DNA of 64,000 nt from Candidatus Vallotiella sp. (ex Adelges kitamiensis) (GCF_020342435.1 NZ_CP080504.1:635081-699080); one strand, 5' to 3'. Positions 1 to 12,274 are shown, numbered from the stretch's first letter. Numbers and translations are program-made. The notes: generated by a model not told the origin, from the letters alone.

Positions 1-279
1 CAAGAGTTTTCTTAAAATCTTGTGCTACTGAGATCTACCTGCAAATATGCCTTATATAAAATGTTGCAAGTACAAAACAATATTTTAGCGATAGACTACT
101 CTTATCTAACTCTAAATTAGATAGATTTTTAATGAATGTAGCTAATGTAATACACTTACTCTAGTGAGTATTATCTAATGCAGATATACCTATATGAGAA
201 CTTTTGGTGTCCCGTCATGTGAATTAGATACATTGTAAAATGTAGGCTACATAACATATGAGTAAATCTAGCTAGATAT
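1..279. other. AT-rich spacer, no gene seen
   Basis: Non-coding DNA at the left edge of the window. No plausible reading frame, RNA gene or strong terminator was recognised. The minus-strand rpoD and tRNA-Ile2 transcript would run into it. Its left limit is only the window boundary. Confidence 0.6.
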
Positions 280-358
<79 letters not shown>

Positions 359-386
359 TAAATTGGTTATTCTAAAACCATGAAGC

Positions 387-2486
387 TTAATTTCCTTCTA
401 AGAAGGACTTTAGTTTATCTGAACGGCTTGGATGACGCAATTTTCGCAAGGCTTTTGCCTCGATCTGACGAATTCGCTCTCGTGTTACATCGAACTGCTT
501 ACCGACCTCTTCAAGAGTATGATCTGTACTCATTTCAATACCAAATCGCATACGCAATACTTTTGCTTCGCGCGGTGTTAATAAATCTAGTACTTCTTTT
601 ACGACATCTCGCATACTTTCATGTAATGCAGCATCAGCCGGCGCTAGCGTATTATTATCTTCGATAAAATCGCCTAAATGAGAATCATCGTCGTCACCGA
701 TTGGGGTTTCCATTGAAATTGGCTCTTTTGCAATCTTCATAATCTTGCGGATTTTGTCTTCTGGAATCTCCATTTTTTCAGCGAGCATTCCAGGATCGGG
801 CTCGAGCCCCGTCTCCTGTAAGATTTGTCGTGATATCCGGTTCATTTTATTAATTGTCTCAATCATGTGGACCGGAATCCGGATTGTGCGTGCCTGGTCT
901 GCAATCGATCGTGTAATCGCTTGACGAATCCACCATGTCGCATACGTAGAAAACTTGTAGCCTCGTCGATATTCAAACTTGTCAACCGCTTTCATCAGGC
1001 CGATATTGCCTTCCTGGATTAAATCTAAGAATTGTAAGCCACGATTTGTGTATTTTTTTGCAATTGAAATAACTAGTCGCAAGTTGGCTTCTGTCATCTC
1101 GCGCTTAGCCTGGCGTGCTTTAAGCTCTCCAGCTGTCATTTGACGGTTTGTTTCTTTCAAATCTTGAAGTGGCAATACGACACGTGCCTGCAAGTTAATC
1201 AAGCGTTGCTGCTGTTCTCGAATCGCGGGGATATTACGTGCGAGCACTGCACTATAAGGATACCCTTCTATAACAATTTGTTCAGTCCAGTTTAGATTTG
1301 TTTCATTTCCCGAGAAGCGTGAAATGAATTCTTCACGCGACATCCCGCACTTGTCAACGACAATATGTAAAATCTGTCGTTCTACTTGACGCACTTCATT
1401 AACCTGCGCGCGCAATGTGTCGCATAATCGCTCGACTGTTCTGGCAGTAAAGCGGATTAATGCTAACTCAGTCTGGATTGCTTCTTGCGCTTTCAGGTAT
1501 GCCTTAGATCTATACCCCCCCTTTTCGTATGCGCACCGCATTTTTTTAAACCACTTTCCGATTAGCGTAAAACGCTCTATCGAGGCACGCTTCAGAGCTT
1601 CAAGTTGAGCAGCACTAGCCTCAGCTGCTCCAGAACCGTCATCTTCTTCTTCATTGCTCGTGTTTGCTCTATCAGTTTCCGATTCAATATCATCTGCATC
1701 AGGCGCACTAAAGCTGCTCTCATCCTCCGCATTCGGATCGATTAGGCCATCGACTAGTTCATCTACACGGATCTCATCGCTAGTAACCCGCGCGGCGAGA
1801 ATAAGGATATCTGCAATCGTGGTTGGGCAAGCTGAAATTGCCTGAACCATGTGCTTTAGACCGTCCTCAATACGCTTAGCGATCTCAATTTCACCTTCCC
1901 GAGTTAACAGCTCGACAGTGCCCATCTCTCGCATATACATACGTACTGGGTCCGTTGTACGGCCAAACTCAGAGTCTACCGATGACAATGCGACCTCAGC
2001 TTCCTCCTCAACCTCGTCGTCGGACGATAATGATGGTGCGTTATCGTTGAGTAGCAGTGTTTCCGCATCGGGCGCTTGCTCATAAACCGCTACGCCCATG
2101 TCGTTGAACATACTAATAATGCTTTCAATCGCCTCAGTTTCCGCAAAATTGTCCGGTAAGTGATCATTAACTTCGGAATAGGTTAAGAAGCCCCGTTCTT
2201 TTCCTAACTTAATGAGTGCGCGCAACTTTGCGCGTCGCTCTTCAAGCTCTTCAGCTGTGCCTGGTTGGCGAGACGCGAACGCATCTTTCAGTAGTGCTTT
2301 TTCTTTAGCCCTTCGATCACGTGCTTTAATCTTTTCGCTTTTTACTGCCATGAATGAGCTGGCCGACTCATCGACTTGCTTCGTTTCCCTATCAAGTAGT
2401 ACTTTATTCAGCTTTTTTGTCATAGATGTCGCCATTACGGCTTTGGTCTCGACTTGTGGCTCTTCGATGGTTGCCGCTTTAATCAT
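387..2486 (-). CDS. rpoD: RNA polymerase primary sigma factor RpoD (sigma-70)
   Basis: Housekeeping sigma factor that directs RNA polymerase to -35/-10 promoters. Visible in order are: an N-terminal region 1.1 ([13 protein letters not shown]), a long acidic non-conserved region, region 1.2/2 with [20 protein letters not shown] and the -10-reading stretch [10 protein letters not shown], region 3, and region 4.2 with the helix-turn-helix [18 protein letters not shown]. About 699 residues, normal for Burkholderia. The frame is open to a TTG at 2525, but the first ATG at 2486 is the better start; no strong ribosome site decides between them. It lies downstream of dnaG on the same strand, as in the macromolecular synthesis operon. 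A run of seven C (1515-1521) is read in frame. Confidence 0.96.
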   Translation of the reverse strand: MIKAATIEEPQVETKAVMATSMTKKLNKVLLDRETKQVDESASSFMAVKSEKIKARDRRAKEKALLKDAFASRQPGTAEELEERRAKLRALIKLGKERGFLTYSEVNDHLPDNFAETEAIESIISMFNDMGVAVYEQAPDAETLLLNDNAPSLSSDDEVEEEAEVALSSVDSEFGRTTDPVRMYMREMGTVELLTREGEIEIAKRIEDGLKHMVQAISACPTTIADILILAARVTSDEIRVDELVDGLIDPNAEDESSFSAPDADDIESETDRANTSNEEEDDGSGAAEASAAQLEALKRASIERFTLIGKWFKKMRCAYEKGGYRSKAYLKAQEAIQTELALIRFTARTVERLCDTLRAQVNEVRQVERQILHIVVDKCGMSREEFISRFSGNETNLNWTEQIVIEGYPYSAVLARNIPAIREQQQRLINLQARVVLPLQDLKETNRQMTAGELKARQAKREMTEANLRLVISIAKKYTNRGLQFLDLIQEGNIGLMKAVDKFEYRRGYKFSTYATWWIRQAITRSIADQARTIRIPVHMIETINKMNRISRQILQETGLEPDPGMLAEKMEIPEDKIRKIMKIAKEPISMETPIGDDDDSHLGDFIEDNNTLAPADAALHESMRDVVKEVLDLLTPREAKVLRMRFGIEMSTDHTLEEVGKQFDVTRERIRQIEAKALRKLRHPSRSDKLKSFLEGN

Positions 2487-2819
2487 ATTAGTGCAGCCAT
2501 CCCGTCTAGTATCTAGCAACTGCAATCTGTATGCTTGTTCGATTCATAAACTTCGTAGTTGTGCTACATTACGAAACTGTTTAACAGACTCTATCGTCGT
2601 GGATAACTACGTTATCGTTTTTAGCTTGTTAGATCGCATAATTTTATTAGAAAGACATATGAAAAAACTGTTGGGCTCTAAACAGGATCATTATCTTTAC
2701 AGCTAGAAACCTGTATTGCTATGTCATTAAATTCTTTAATGTCTGGTTTCGTAGCAATTCTGTATCTATTCGATACTACCTAAAAAATTTTACTTAACAC
2801 TTCCAATATAGCACGATGA
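2487..2819. other. Spacer between dnaG and rpoD
   Basis: A 333-bp gap between two minus-strand genes. It must hold the leader or internal promoter of rpoD, but I could not pick a convincing -35/-10 pair. The plus-strand frame across the rpoD 5' end is a shadow and is not a gene. Confidence 0.5.
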
Positions 2820-4724
2820 TTATATTTTTTCGCTAAGTGGCGACATGGCGATATAACGCTTTAGTTCGGCACGTTGTCTCGATAATTCAGCAAATTCTCT
2901 AGCTTGTTTTCCTTCTAGTTTTGTCTGCTGAGATAAGATTTGAAGTCTTTTACAATAAGCGTCATAACGCATTTTTGAGATAACTGCCCTAACTTCTTCG
3001 GCCGCAATTCGCTTCTGCTCATTACACTGTCGAATACTGTCCTCATCTAGCGCTGTATACATTAAATCACGCATGTTTTCATCATATAGAAGAATTTCTC
3101 TAAGGATTTCTTCATATATCGTCGCATTTGAAGAGCTAAGCAATAAATCCTTTAGAAACCGATACTCAGCTGTGTGTCCTAGCGTCTGCGTATATGCAAT
3201 CGTCTCAGAAAATAGCTCTCTCTGCCGAGAAAACGTAGCTAACGTTTCGCACTCTTGCGCATCAAGCATTGCGACGATGCAGGGATACATGATAATGTTG
3301 CGTAGTGCTCGATGCTCGTGATTAGTAACATAACGATGATCAATCCTTACTGGAAGGCGTATCGTAGGTACGGCGCGCCTACTCATTCCGCAGAACTGCA
3401 TTACTTCTTCGACAGACATTGATAGCTGATCTGCCAGCATATGAAAAATCTGAGCTCTCAGTGCGTTGGACGGCATCATCTGTAATAGTGGCTTAGCCTC
3501 ATATAAGGCTCTCGCCCGTTCTTCTGGCTGTACGATATTCTTATCCGTTAAAACTTCATTAAGCAGAAACTGTGAAAGGGGCATTGCCTGCTTAATCTGT
3601 TCTGCAAATGCCTTAGCGCCGTGATGACGGATATAACTATCTGGATCATATTCTGCAGGTAGAAAAAGAAAGCGGAGCGTGCGATGATCTAATGCGTGTG
3701 GTAGACACACATCCAGAGCTCGGCGTGCTGCACGACGTCCCGCTCTGTCACCATCGAAACTAAAGATCACCGTATCTGTCTGTTGCATTAATTTCTGTAT
3801 ATGTACGGGTGTGCACGTAGTACCCAGAGTTGCAACCGCGTTCGGAAAGCCAGATTGGGTTAGCATAACAACGTCTATATAACCTTCCACAACCAGAACA
3901 AAACCTTTCTCACGAATTGAAAAACGCGCCTCAAAGAGGCCGTACAACTCAGTCCTTTTACTAAATAGGGGCGTTTCTGGCGAATTCAAATACTTTGGTT
4001 CGGCGCAGCTATCTAGAACGCGTGCCCCAAAGCCGATTACCTGCCCGCATATGTTACGGATAGGGAACATAATGCGTTGTCGAAATCGATCATAGCGGTG
4101 TGCTTCACCGTTACTCGATATCTTCTCGCTAATAATTACTAGACCTACATCAAGCAACGCATCGTCACGATAGTCAGTAAATACTGACTGCAGATTTTGC
4201 CAGCTATTCGGCGCATACCCCAATCCGAAGTGTAGCGCTATCTTACCGGTCACACCCCGTCTCTTCAGGTACTGGATCGCATCTGGAGCACTCCGAAGTT
4301 GCTTACAATAATAGTCAGATGCAGCCCGCATAATCTCAACGAGAGTGCTCGCTATTCTGGGAATGGTTGGCGGCAAATCAGCACTGCTCCTGAGTCTTGG
4401 CAGATGGCCAACGCTACATATACCTGTTGAGGTTTCGTGTGGAACCGCGAATCCAACGGACTGCGCTAACTCATCAACGGCTTTAGGAAACGTCAAGCCG
4501 TGATATCGCATGAGAAAACCGAGCGCTGTACCATGCACACCACAGCCGAAGCAATGGTAGAATTGCTTTGCTGGACTAACAGTGAACGAGGGATTTTTCT
4601 CGTTATGAAATGGGCACAGCCCACTAAAATTTGCCCCACTCTTCTTTAATCGTACACATTTTCCTACTACGTCGACAATATCAACGCGGTTTAATAAATC
4701 CTGTAGAAATGAGTGCGGAATCAC
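2820..4724 (-). CDS. dnaG: DNA primase DnaG
   Basis: Makes RNA primers for the replisome with DnaB helicase. The N-terminal CHC2 zinc ribbon is intact (Cys37, His40, Cys58, Cys61 in CPFH...CFGC). It is followed by the catalytic core with the TOPRIM segment (VEGYIDVVML, then SFDGDRAGRRAA) and a C-terminal helicase-binding region. 634 residues, usual for the family. The start is GTG: the protein begins MIPHSFLQ as in other Burkholderia, and TGAGG lies five bases upstream, which settles it. The neighbours are rpoD downstream and, upstream, a gene-less gap where rpsU and yqeY would be expected. Confidence 0.96.
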   Translation of the reverse strand: MIPHSFLQDLLNRVDIVDVVGKCVRLKKSGANFSGLCPFHNEKNPSFTVSPAKQFYHCFGCGVHGTALGFLMRYHGLTFPKAVDELAQSVGFAVPHETSTGICSVGHLPRLRSSADLPPTIPRIASTLVEIMRAASDYYCKQLRSAPDAIQYLKRRGVTGKIALHFGLGYAPNSWQNLQSVFTDYRDDALLDVGLVIISEKISSNGEAHRYDRFRQRIMFPIRNICGQVIGFGARVLDSCAEPKYLNSPETPLFSKRTELYGLFEARFSIREKGFVLVVEGYIDVVMLTQSGFPNAVATLGTTCTPVHIQKLMQQTDTVIFSFDGDRAGRRAARRALDVCLPHALDHRTLRFLFLPAEYDPDSYIRHHGAKAFAEQIKQAMPLSQFLLNEVLTDKNIVQPEERARALYEAKPLLQMMPSNALRAQIFHMLADQLSMSVEEVMQFCGMSRRAVPTIRLPVRIDHRYVTNHEHRALRNIIMYPCIVAMLDAQECETLATFSRQRELFSETIAYTQTLGHTAEYRFLKDLLLSSSNATIYEEILREILLYDENMRDLMYTALDEDSIRQCNEQKRIAAEEVRAVISKMRYDAYCKRLQILSQQTKLEGKQAREFAELSRQRAELKRYIAMSPLSEKI

Positions 4725-5655
4725 AATTGCCTCAGAAAGGCTGCTTCAAATAGTGTCTCTTCTTACGTAGAAAACGCCCCAGTATTGACTATAGCTGATA
4801 AGTTCGTTTTTAAGAGATACTGTACCTCCATTGGGCTGTTACGTCTACTTGCTCTATCGCGTTTTTCACTCGAAATACAACGTCACTGTCGGATAATGAG
4901 GCCGGATGTATTGGCTAGAATCATAAGCCCCCTTAGTTCTTTAAAACTAGATTTTTCAGCTTATCCGCCTAAATATGAGAATTTAATCTTTATTATGCTT
5001 TACTAACTTATCAATAACTAACCTCATCTAGAGTCGCCCGGAGTTATGCGCTTATCTACCTCTGCTTATTTAATTAAGCTTATATTATTCTTAACCGTCT
5101 ATATTTAACTAAGAACTATGATGCAGATATGAAAGTTGCTTAAGTCGTAGGATACAATAAAGTTATATAGTAACTTTCATCAGTGCTTACTATGGCAGTA
5201 TTGATACTTGCACGTACGGTTCTTTTACGAGACAGTGCGCCTTTGCTCTTCTCAGAGCAAAAGAATTTTAATATCTATCCCAGCTTAACCGACCCTTGTT
5301 TATCAACGATAAATTACAATTATCGATTGTTAAGAGAGATGATTCTAGCTTTTCAAAAGCTTTCAGTGCCAAAATCAGCGCAACATTTTTTACTACAGAC
5401 AGCTAGATGGTTGCGTATAGGGTGAGAAGCATCTCCGATTAATCTTCGGCATCGTGTAAGCAATACCCGCATCTTTTATCGACCCAGCTCTCTAATTACT
5501 AAAACGCTGTAGTTCCTGTGTTGAGTGGTCTGTAGGCTATTCAAACAATACTAAGCATTCTAGAGTATTATGTTATAAATTTCGTTCGTAGTCCTGGCTA
5601 TTTAAAATCTGGTCGAAAAAGCATGTTTGGCTAGCTACCTATTTTTTTAATTCTC
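4725..5655. other. Spacer between divergent dnaG and tsaD; rpsU and yqeY not found
   Basis: A 931-bp region of low GC. In related free-living genomes this place carries rpsU and yqeY ahead of dnaG. I translated part of it by eye and saw no ribosomal protein S21 signature in any frame. Short frames at 4713-5006 and 5183-5425 resemble no family I know and have no good ribosome site. The region must also hold the divergent promoters for dnaG and tsaD. Confidence 0.5.
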
Positions 5656-6699
5656 ATGCTCGTCTTAGGTATCGAAAGCTCATGTGATGAAACCGGACTC
5701 GCGTTATACGACAGTAAGCGCGGGCTGCTTGCACACGCACTACATTCTCAAATCGCTATGCACCGTGCCTATGGAGGCGTGGTGCCAGAACTCGCATCAC
5801 GCGATCATATCCGGCATGCACTGCCGTTGCTAAAGAAAGTATTGCAACAGGCTGAAGTTTCCCGCACTGAAATCGATGTGATTGCATTCACACAGGGCCC
5901 GGGGCTTGCCGGTGCACTTCTTGTTGGAGCCAGCATTGCAAATGGATTAGGATTAGCGCTTAGCAAGCCGGTTATTGGTATTCACCATCTTGAGGGGCAT
6001 TTATTGTCTCCATTGCTTGCGAAAAAGCCACCAACCTTTCCATTCGTTGCACTATTAGTTTCCGGCGGCCACACGCAACTAATGCAAGTGACCGATATTG
6101 GCCTTTATCAGATGCTCGGTGAAACTCTAGACGATGCTGTTGGAGAAGCATTTGATAAGACCGCAAAACTACTTGGACTAGACTACCCAGGAGGGCCTGA
6201 AGTTTCACGGTTAGCTAAGTTAGGCACGCCTGGCATCGTCGAATTACCGCGCCCGATGTTGAATTCAGGCAACTTAGATTTTAGTTTTAGTGGATTAAAG
6301 ACGGCGGTTCTCACGTACCTAAACCGAAGCGGCTCTAACACTAGTGATCAGGAAAAAGCTAATGTGGCACGTGGTTTTGTTGATGCCGCTGTTGAAGTGC
6401 TGACTACGAAAACGGTTTCTGCACTAAAACTCACAGGAATGAAGCGGCTCATTGTAGCTGGTGGAGTCAGCGCAAATTATCAGTTGCGTGAAGCGCTATG
6501 TGCTGCTGCTTCCAAATGTAGATTCGACGTATATTATCCCGACCTCGCACTATGCACAGACAACGGTGCGATGATCGCATTCGCGGGTGCGCTACGACTA
6601 CAACGCAATCCTACGGGAGCGAATACATCATATGCGTTTACTATTAGGCCTCGATGGGATTTGAGTGCAATTAATGATTTTAGCGGGACACCAGGATAA
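5656..6699 (+). CDS. tsaD: tRNA N6-threonylcarbamoyladenosine transferase TsaD
   Basis: With TsaB and TsaE, transfers the threonylcarbamoyl group to A37 of ANN-decoding tRNAs. The ASKHA-type fold begins [13 protein letters not shown]. The metal ligands are in HLEGH (His111 and His115), SGGHT follows near 135-140, and the C-terminal CTDNGAMIA supplies the last metal ligand. 347 residues, full length. It is divergent from dnaG and convergent with folE2. It is functionally linked to tcdA at 32.6 kb, which cyclises the same modification. Confidence 0.96.
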   Translation: MLVLGIESSCDETGLALYDSKRGLLAHALHSQIAMHRAYGGVVPELASRDHIRHALPLLKKVLQQAEVSRTEIDVIAFTQGPGLAGALLVGASIANGLGLALSKPVIGIHHLEGHLLSPLLAKKPPTFPFVALLVSGGHTQLMQVTDIGLYQMLGETLDDAVGEAFDKTAKLLGLDYPGGPEVSRLAKLGTPGIVELPRPMLNSGNLDFSFSGLKTAVLTYLNRSGSNTSDQEKANVARGFVDAAVEVLTTKTVSALKLTGMKRLIVAGGVSANYQLREALCAAASKCRFDVYYPDLALCTDNGAMIAFAGALRLQRNPTGANTSYAFTIRPRWDLSAINDFSGTPG

Positions 6700-6797
6700 C
6701 TTCTTGCCTACCACCTGTATCCATCTAGGGCAGTTATTAGTGTAGCTCTTTTGGAACAAAGTTGATGCAACACTCCGAATACTCTTACCTAACAATG

Positions 6798-7607
6798 CTA
6801 GCTGGAAAACCGCTTGTCATGCTCGATTAGTGCATATGCACTATGATTATGAATAGATTCAAAATTCTCGGCCTCAAGTACATAGGCAACGATTCGAGGA
6901 TCAGCATTAAGTCGCTGTGTAACATCGCGAACCAAGTCTTCAACGAACTTGGGGTTATCATAGGCCCACTCTGTCACAAACTTCTCGTCAGGACGCTTTA
7001 GAAGCCCCCATAACTCACATGAGGCCTCTTCTTCAGCTATACGCACTAAGTCCTCAATCGGTATATCATCAACCAATTCGGCGGCAATTGTCACATGAGA
7101 ACGCTGATTGTGCGCGCCGTACTGAGAGATCTTTTTGGAGCACGGGCAAAGGCTAGTTACTGGCACTAATACCTTAGTGAATAGGCGTATATCACCATCT
7201 TGCGTATTAACACTACGCGTCACCTCATAATCAAGTAGACTTTGCACGCCAGATATAGGTGCTGTTTTCCGGATAAAATAAGGAAATGTAACTTCAATTT
7301 GACCTGCTGAGGCCTCAAGCTTTTCAAGCATAGTCGCTAGCATAGTACGGAAATAAGTAATATCTAACGGATTTCGAGCTTGGTCCAGTAGCTCGATGAA
7401 GCGTGACATGTGCGTCCCTTTCTGTTTAGCGGGAAGGTGCACGTTGAGATTCCAGGACCCCACCGTTGCTTGTACGTCGCCTGACGCAGTCTTCACTGTC
7501 AATGGATGGCGTATCGCTCTAATACCGACACGCTGGATCGGGATCTGCCGGCTATCCGGCGTGCTTTGTACATCAAGCATTACAAAAGCGTGATTCATCT
7601 GGTTCAT
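6798..7607 (-). CDS. folE2: GTP cyclohydrolase FolE2 (type IB)
   Basis: Converts GTP to 7,8-dihydroneopterin triphosphate, the first step of folate synthesis, using the FolE2 family in place of FolE. The signature [21 protein letters not shown]-like segment (about residues 152-172) carries the metal-binding cysteine and histidine. 269 residues, as usual. The ATG at 7607 is preceded by AAGGA at seven bases. It ends the xseB-ispA-dxs-folE2 string. Together with folP at 36.7 kb it indicates a retained folate pathway. Confidence 0.94.
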   Translation of the reverse strand: MNQMNHAFVMLDVQSTPDSRQIPIQRVGIRAIRHPLTVKTASGDVQATVGSWNLNVHLPAKQKGTHMSRFIELLDQARNPLDITYFRTMLATMLEKLEASAGQIEVTFPYFIRKTAPISGVQSLLDYEVTRSVNTQDGDIRLFTKVLVPVTSLCPCSKKISQYGAHNQRSHVTIAAELVDDIPIEDLVRIAEEEASCELWGLLKRPDEKFVTEWAYDNPKFVEDLVRDVTQRLNADPRIVAYVLEAENFESIHNHSAYALIEHDKRFSS

Positions 7608-7730
7608 CGGAATTCCTTGATAACCGGCGCACGCCTTAGTTCATAGTAATTATTGAAGTGCCCTCAATACGGCTCTCCAGACTCTAAAAGAAAAAGCTAT
7701 CTATTTTAGGGCGAGATTTATATGACAAAT

Positions 7731-9629
7731 TTAGTCATTTTTCTTTTCATCATTCTTTTTCCATTCTAGGCTTACTAAGCGCTCGCGGATCGTATTTATA
7801 ATACCGTCTACATCCAGACCACACTCAGCAAGTAAGCGCGCTGGATCGCCATGATGAATAAAACGGTCAGGAAGACCTAATTGTAATACTGCTCGGTTTA
7901 CCCTTGCTGTTTGTAGACACTCAATACATGCAGATCCAGCGCCTCCCATCACGCAACCTTCCTCGATAATCACAAGTAGCTCATGTGTGGCTGCGAGCTG
8001 TAATACGAGTAACTCGTCTAGCGGTTTCACGAAGCGCATATTAGCTACTGTTGCATCAAACTCTTGTGCCGCCGTCAGGCTTGGCGCTAGCATTGATCCG
8101 AATGCCAAGATTGCTACCCGCTGCCCGGTCGGCGCGTGCGACCTCCGCCGGATCTCTCCTTTACCGACTGATATTACGCCCAGCTTATTTTTTGAAGTTG
8201 GCTCCGCCTCTGTCCCGCGCGGATATCGTACCGCACTTGGCCCATCAAGCTCTAAGCCTGTATGTAACATTTGTTGACACTCGTTAGCATCGGATGGCGT
8301 CATTACGACCATATTTGGTATACACCGTAGGTATGCCATATCATAAACGCCTGCATGCGTTGCTCCATCCGCACCTACTAGTCCAGCGCGATCTAGCGCA
8401 AATATAACTGGTAGGTTTTGTAATGCTACGTCGTGAATTAACTGGTCGTAGCCGCGCTGAAGAAACGTTGAGTAGATTGCTACTACTGGTTTTAATCCTT
8501 CGGCCGCTAGCCCAGCTGCGAAAGTTATCGCATGCTGTTCAGCAATGCCTACGTCAAAATAGCGTTGTGGGAAACGTCGTTCGAACTCAACAAGACCAGA
8601 GCCCTCACGCATTGCCGGTGTAATACCTATTATCCGGAGATCTAGCTCTGCTACATCGCATAGCCATTCTCCAAAAACCTGTGCATATGTCTTCTTTGAA
8701 GATGTAGTTGGCTTAATACCTTCAGCCAGATTAAATTTTCCGGGGCCATGGTATAGCACTGGATCCGCCTCAGCAAGCTTATAACCCTGTCCTTTCTTTG
8801 TTACTACGTGAAGGAATTGCGGACCACATAAGTTCCGGATATTCTGAAGCGTTGGGATTAATGAATCAAGATCGTGTCCATCAATCGGACCAATATAGTT
8901 AAAGCCAAATTCTTCAAACAGCGTTGCGGGTACTATCATGCCTTTTGCATGCTCCTCAAGCTTTCGCGCAAGTTCAAGCATTGGTGGGGCATAACGTAGT
9001 ACTCGCTCGACGCCTTTTTTTGCTGTTGCATAGAACTTACCTGAAATTAATCGGGCAAGGTAACGGTTAAGCGCACCCACCGGTGGTGAAATCGACATAT
9101 CGTTATCATTTAAGATCACCAACAACGGGATATTCTCAAATACGCCAGCGTTGTTTAGCCCCTCAAATGCTTCGCCAGCAGTCATCGCTCCATCGCCAAT
9201 CACGGCAATTACATATCGGTCCTCACCTTTAAGGTGACTCGCAACAGCCATGCCTAATGCTGCTGAAATCGATGTACTCGAATGCGCAGTGCCAAAAGTA
9301 TCGTACTCTGACTCGGAACGGCTCGGAAAACCAGATATACCATTCCACTGTCGTAGTGTACTCATTTGATCTCGCCGCCCAGTTAGAATCTTGTGTGGAT
9401 AAGTCTGGTGCCCGACGTCCCAAACAATTCGGTCATGCGGTGTATTAAACACATAGTGCAACGCAATTGTTAGCTCAACAGTGCCTAGGTTTGATGAAAG
9501 ATGCCCGCCTGTTTTCGATACACTATCGAGTATGAAGGCGCGTAGCTCATCCGCTAACGGTTTTAACTGACGGCACTCTAGGCGCCGCATCGCGGCGGGG
9601 TCATTGATGGTTTGTAGCAAGTCGTACAT
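7731..9629 (-). CDS. dxs: 1-deoxy-D-xylulose-5-phosphate synthase Dxs
   Basis: Condenses pyruvate and glyceraldehyde 3-phosphate to DXP, entry to the MEP isoprenoid pathway (and to thiamine and pyridoxal). The thiamine-diphosphate site is visible as GDGAMTAG (145-152) followed by LNDNDMSI; the catalytic-centre segment GGHLSSNLG lies at 41-49. The pyrimidine-binding and transketolase C-terminal domains follow. 632 residues, full length. The extreme C-terminus repeats KKND twice (KKNDEKKND) and looks like a recent small duplication. It lies between ispA and folE2 on one strand. Confidence 0.96.
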   Translation of the reverse strand: MYDLLQTINDPAAMRRLECRQLKPLADELRAFILDSVSKTGGHLSSNLGTVELTIALHYVFNTPHDRIVWDVGHQTYPHKILTGRRDQMSTLRQWNGISGFPSRSESEYDTFGTAHSSTSISAALGMAVASHLKGEDRYVIAVIGDGAMTAGEAFEGLNNAGVFENIPLLVILNDNDMSISPPVGALNRYLARLISGKFYATAKKGVERVLRYAPPMLELARKLEEHAKGMIVPATLFEEFGFNYIGPIDGHDLDSLIPTLQNIRNLCGPQFLHVVTKKGQGYKLAEADPVLYHGPGKFNLAEGIKPTTSSKKTYAQVFGEWLCDVAELDLRIIGITPAMREGSGLVEFERRFPQRYFDVGIAEQHAITFAAGLAAEGLKPVVAIYSTFLQRGYDQLIHDVALQNLPVIFALDRAGLVGADGATHAGVYDMAYLRCIPNMVVMTPSDANECQQMLHTGLELDGPSAVRYPRGTEAEPTSKNKLGVISVGKGEIRRRSHAPTGQRVAILAFGSMLAPSLTAAQEFDATVANMRFVKPLDELLVLQLAATHELLVIIEEGCVMGGAGSACIECLQTARVNRAVLQLGLPDRFIHHGDPARLLAECGLDVDGIINTIRERLVSLEWKKNDEKKND

Positions 9630-9742
9630 CGTCGCTTTATTCTAAACAATCCTGCGGCACATGTGTCGACGCTCCAGTTTATGCATCCTCGCGCTGCGCA
9701 TATTATATGCGCGAGTAGCATACTCGTCGCTAGTGCGCTAAC

Positions 9743-10633
9743 TCAATTTATACGTTTCGCTACCAAGTCAGCGATTTGAGCAAGACGCAGCCCGCGCTCG
9801 CCCAGCGGCACAAGCGCGGCATATGCGTCTCGGCGTAGCTGGGCTACTAGCTCCAGAGACGCTCGTAATCCGATGATTGACACATAGGTTGGTTTATCGT
9901 TAGCTTTATCTTTTCCGGCTGTTTTACCAAGTAAAGTCGAATTAGCCGTTACATCTAGGATATCGTCAACTACCTGAAACGCTAGGCCTATTGCTTTAGC
10001 GTATGCATCGAGCGCGCTCTCGATGTCAGCTGACATTTTATCACCACATATTGCACCCATCTTAACCGCAGCGCGCAGCAATGCACCAGTCTTCATCTGG
10101 TGCATCATCTCTAATTGCGTTTTTGACAACTGCATACCTACGCTTTCCAGGTCGATTGCCTGCCCACCCGCCATACCAAAAGAGCCGGTCGCACAGGCAA
10201 GTACACGCATTAACGCAGCCTGTCGGTACACATCGAGAACGTCTGAAGACAGTACGATAAATGCCTGTGATTGTAGCGCATCACCGACAAGAAGCCCTGT
10301 TACTTCATCGTATGCTATGTGTACCGCTGGCTTATCACGCCGTACATCATCATTATCCATTAATGGTAAATCATCATGAACCATCGAGTACACGTGAATT
10401 AATTCAAGTGCACATGCCGCTGTGTCACGCATCTGGCTAGGCGCACCTAATGCTTGGCCAGCTGCGTGACACAGCATCGGGCGTACACGCTTTCCACCAC
10501 CCAGAACTGCATAGCGCATCGCCTGATGCAACCGTATCGGCTCGACGTCTTCTGATGGCAGCACCACCGAAAGCGCTGATTCGGTTCTTGTTTGGACCTC
10601 GCACACCCATTCATCAAATGTCAGCATGATCAC
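9743..10633 (-). CDS. ispA: Polyprenyl (farnesyl/geranyl) diphosphate synthase IspA
   Basis: Joins IPP and DMAPP into farnesyl diphosphate for quinone and undecaprenyl synthesis. The first aspartate-rich motif DDLPLMD is at 87-93 and the second, DDILD, is near 222; GGGKRVRP binds IPP. 296 residues. The start is a GTG whose last bases overlap the xseB stop (GTGA). GGAG lies seven bases before this GTG and thirteen before the ATG two codons later, so the GTG is preferred. It is translationally coupled to xseB and followed by dxs. Confidence 0.94.
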   Translation of the reverse strand: MIMLTFDEWVCEVQTRTESALSVVLPSEDVEPIRLHQAMRYAVLGGGKRVRPMLCHAAGQALGAPSQMRDTAACALELIHVYSMVHDDLPLMDNDDVRRDKPAVHIAYDEVTGLLVGDALQSQAFIVLSSDVLDVYRQAALMRVLACATGSFGMAGGQAIDLESVGMQLSKTQLEMMHQMKTGALLRAAVKMGAICGDKMSADIESALDAYAKAIGLAFQVVDDILDVTANSTLLGKTAGKDKANDKPTYVSIIGLRASLELVAQLRRDAYAALVPLGERGLRLAQIADLVAKRIN

Positions 10634-10902
10634 GTACAGTCTCCGCTGTCATCCGCTGGATCGATAGGCTTAAGCGTCTCTCCATCAAGTATACAAACCT
10701 GTTGCTCGACTCTCGCGAGCTGCTGTTGGCAGTATGCGACTAGCGCTACCCCTCGACGATAAGCCTCAAGTGACAATTCGAGGCTTAGCGCCCCCCCTTC
10801 CATTTTCTCAACCAGTGACTCAAGCTCACCGAGCGCTGTTTCGTAACTATCTGGCAATGGAATATCTGCCTTATTATGGTCTTTAGCAGGAGTATTAGGC
10901 AT
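10630..10902 (-). CDS. xseB: Exodeoxyribonuclease VII small subunit XseB
   Basis: Small helical subunit of exonuclease VII, which degrades single-stranded DNA with XseA. The typical core SYETALGELESLVEKMEGG...LSLEAYRRG is intact, followed by QQLARVEQQV. About 90 residues from the ATG at 10902, which matches family length; the frame stays open to a GTG at 10947, but that gives an unusual extension. A seven-C run (10791-10797) is read in frame. First gene of the xseB-ispA-dxs-folE2 string. No xseA is in this window. Confidence 0.9.
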   Translation of the reverse strand: MPNTPAKDHNKADIPLPDSYETALGELESLVEKMEGGALSLELSLEAYRRGVALVAYCQQQLARVEQQVCILDGETLKPIDPADDSGDCT

Positions 10903-12274
10903 TATGCGCGTGTATTTTGGCAAGTCACTCCATTTTACGGTAAACACCGTTTTGCTGGCAGCGAATACCGGCTAAGTCTAGCGTGTTTAGGGTACGCTGC
11001 AATAAAAATATATTTTTATAACTTAATTTTATTCTATATTTAATAGTATTAATTATACTAATTTTGAAATCTATTTTAATAATCAATATTATTATATTGA
11101 TGCAGGCTCTTACGGTAAGTATTTAACTTAGTTCATATAATAAATAATTATACTTGAATAATTTTAACTTATCCTGATATTTAAAATCTATCATTCGATA
11201 TTGCGAATATCGCAACTATCTGATGCACTATACTTCCTATCTTTGCTTTAAATCTAGCTATCAGGACTACATGAGAGCAGCAAGAAATTCTATTCATATA
11301 ATGTATCTCAGCAGGCTACTTTTATTTTAGTACATACTCTTCTAATTACGTTGGAGAATAAAATGAGAGAGCATAACTTAAATCAAAAGCTATTTCGTAG
11401 TCTATCGAGACCTACTGTTTTACACTAGTTTCACTTTTTTTAAATAAACCACAATAAGAGCTTCTCTATTTTAGAGGGGGTACATGTACTTACGTTTTTT
11501 TGGAGAATCACGAGTAAAATAATCCAGTTTTTAAAATTCTTTAAAGAAAGCCACCACCTTATATCTTAATAATATTAAGCTTCTGTTATAATCGATGGTT
11601 CACTTAGAAGACTCTAATAGAGCCTTCTTGTGGTGTTGCGCTTAATCCTGTGCGGCGCATACTATATAGCGTAATTACAATTTTTGCTACTTTGAGATAA
11701 TAACACTATAAATCCGAAGTTTAGACAAAATAAAACCCAGCTAACTAATATGTCGTCTATCCAGGTTGCTTATGATAGGGCTATTGTCGGAGATATCGTC
11801 CTGAAATATTAATTATGATCTGTTTAAACTGAAAACCTACGCCAAAAGATGTTATCTCTCGATAAGTATAAGATACTTGCAGACTCACCATGAATTCTAT
11901 GTTGGTAACAAGCTCTTTCTATTGCTTATAGAAGCACCCTAACTACTAACGATCGCTCTAATTTTAACAACTTTTATATATAGATTGTTTGAAACATTTA
12001 GCGAATGCTAGACTTTCTATAGTAAACCTGCAATAAAAAATTTTGGATTCTGGCTTGGCTGACAAGACTTTTTTGTTCTCTACATGTTGATATTTACCTC
12101 CATAAGTTAACTTCTGCTTCCATTCAGAAATTTTTATGTATCAGGCATGGACGTACGCTAAATTTAGCGAGTGATAAACTCATGCTGCTAGTAGCCTCTA
12201 TACCAGATTTAGGTCGGATAAGCTATTGAAAATACTGCTCTAATACACTGTGCCGCTAATATTAAAACTCAACA
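10903..12274. other. Long AT-rich spacer between polA and xseB
   Basis: About 1.4 kb without a credible gene, RNA or mobile element. It contains small inverted repeats, for example ATCAATAT-TATT-ATATTGAT at 11082-11101. Base composition is clearly lower in GC than the flanking genes, as expected for decayed sequence. The xseB promoter should lie at its left end. Confidence 0.55.

Noticed and set aside
2212-2706. 164-codon plus-strand frame over the rpoD 5' end
   Set aside because: Serine- and alanine-rich shadow of the antisense rpoD frame.
5183-5425. 80-codon plus-strand frame before tsaD
   Set aside because: No family resemblance, no ribosome site, and composition like the surrounding spacer.
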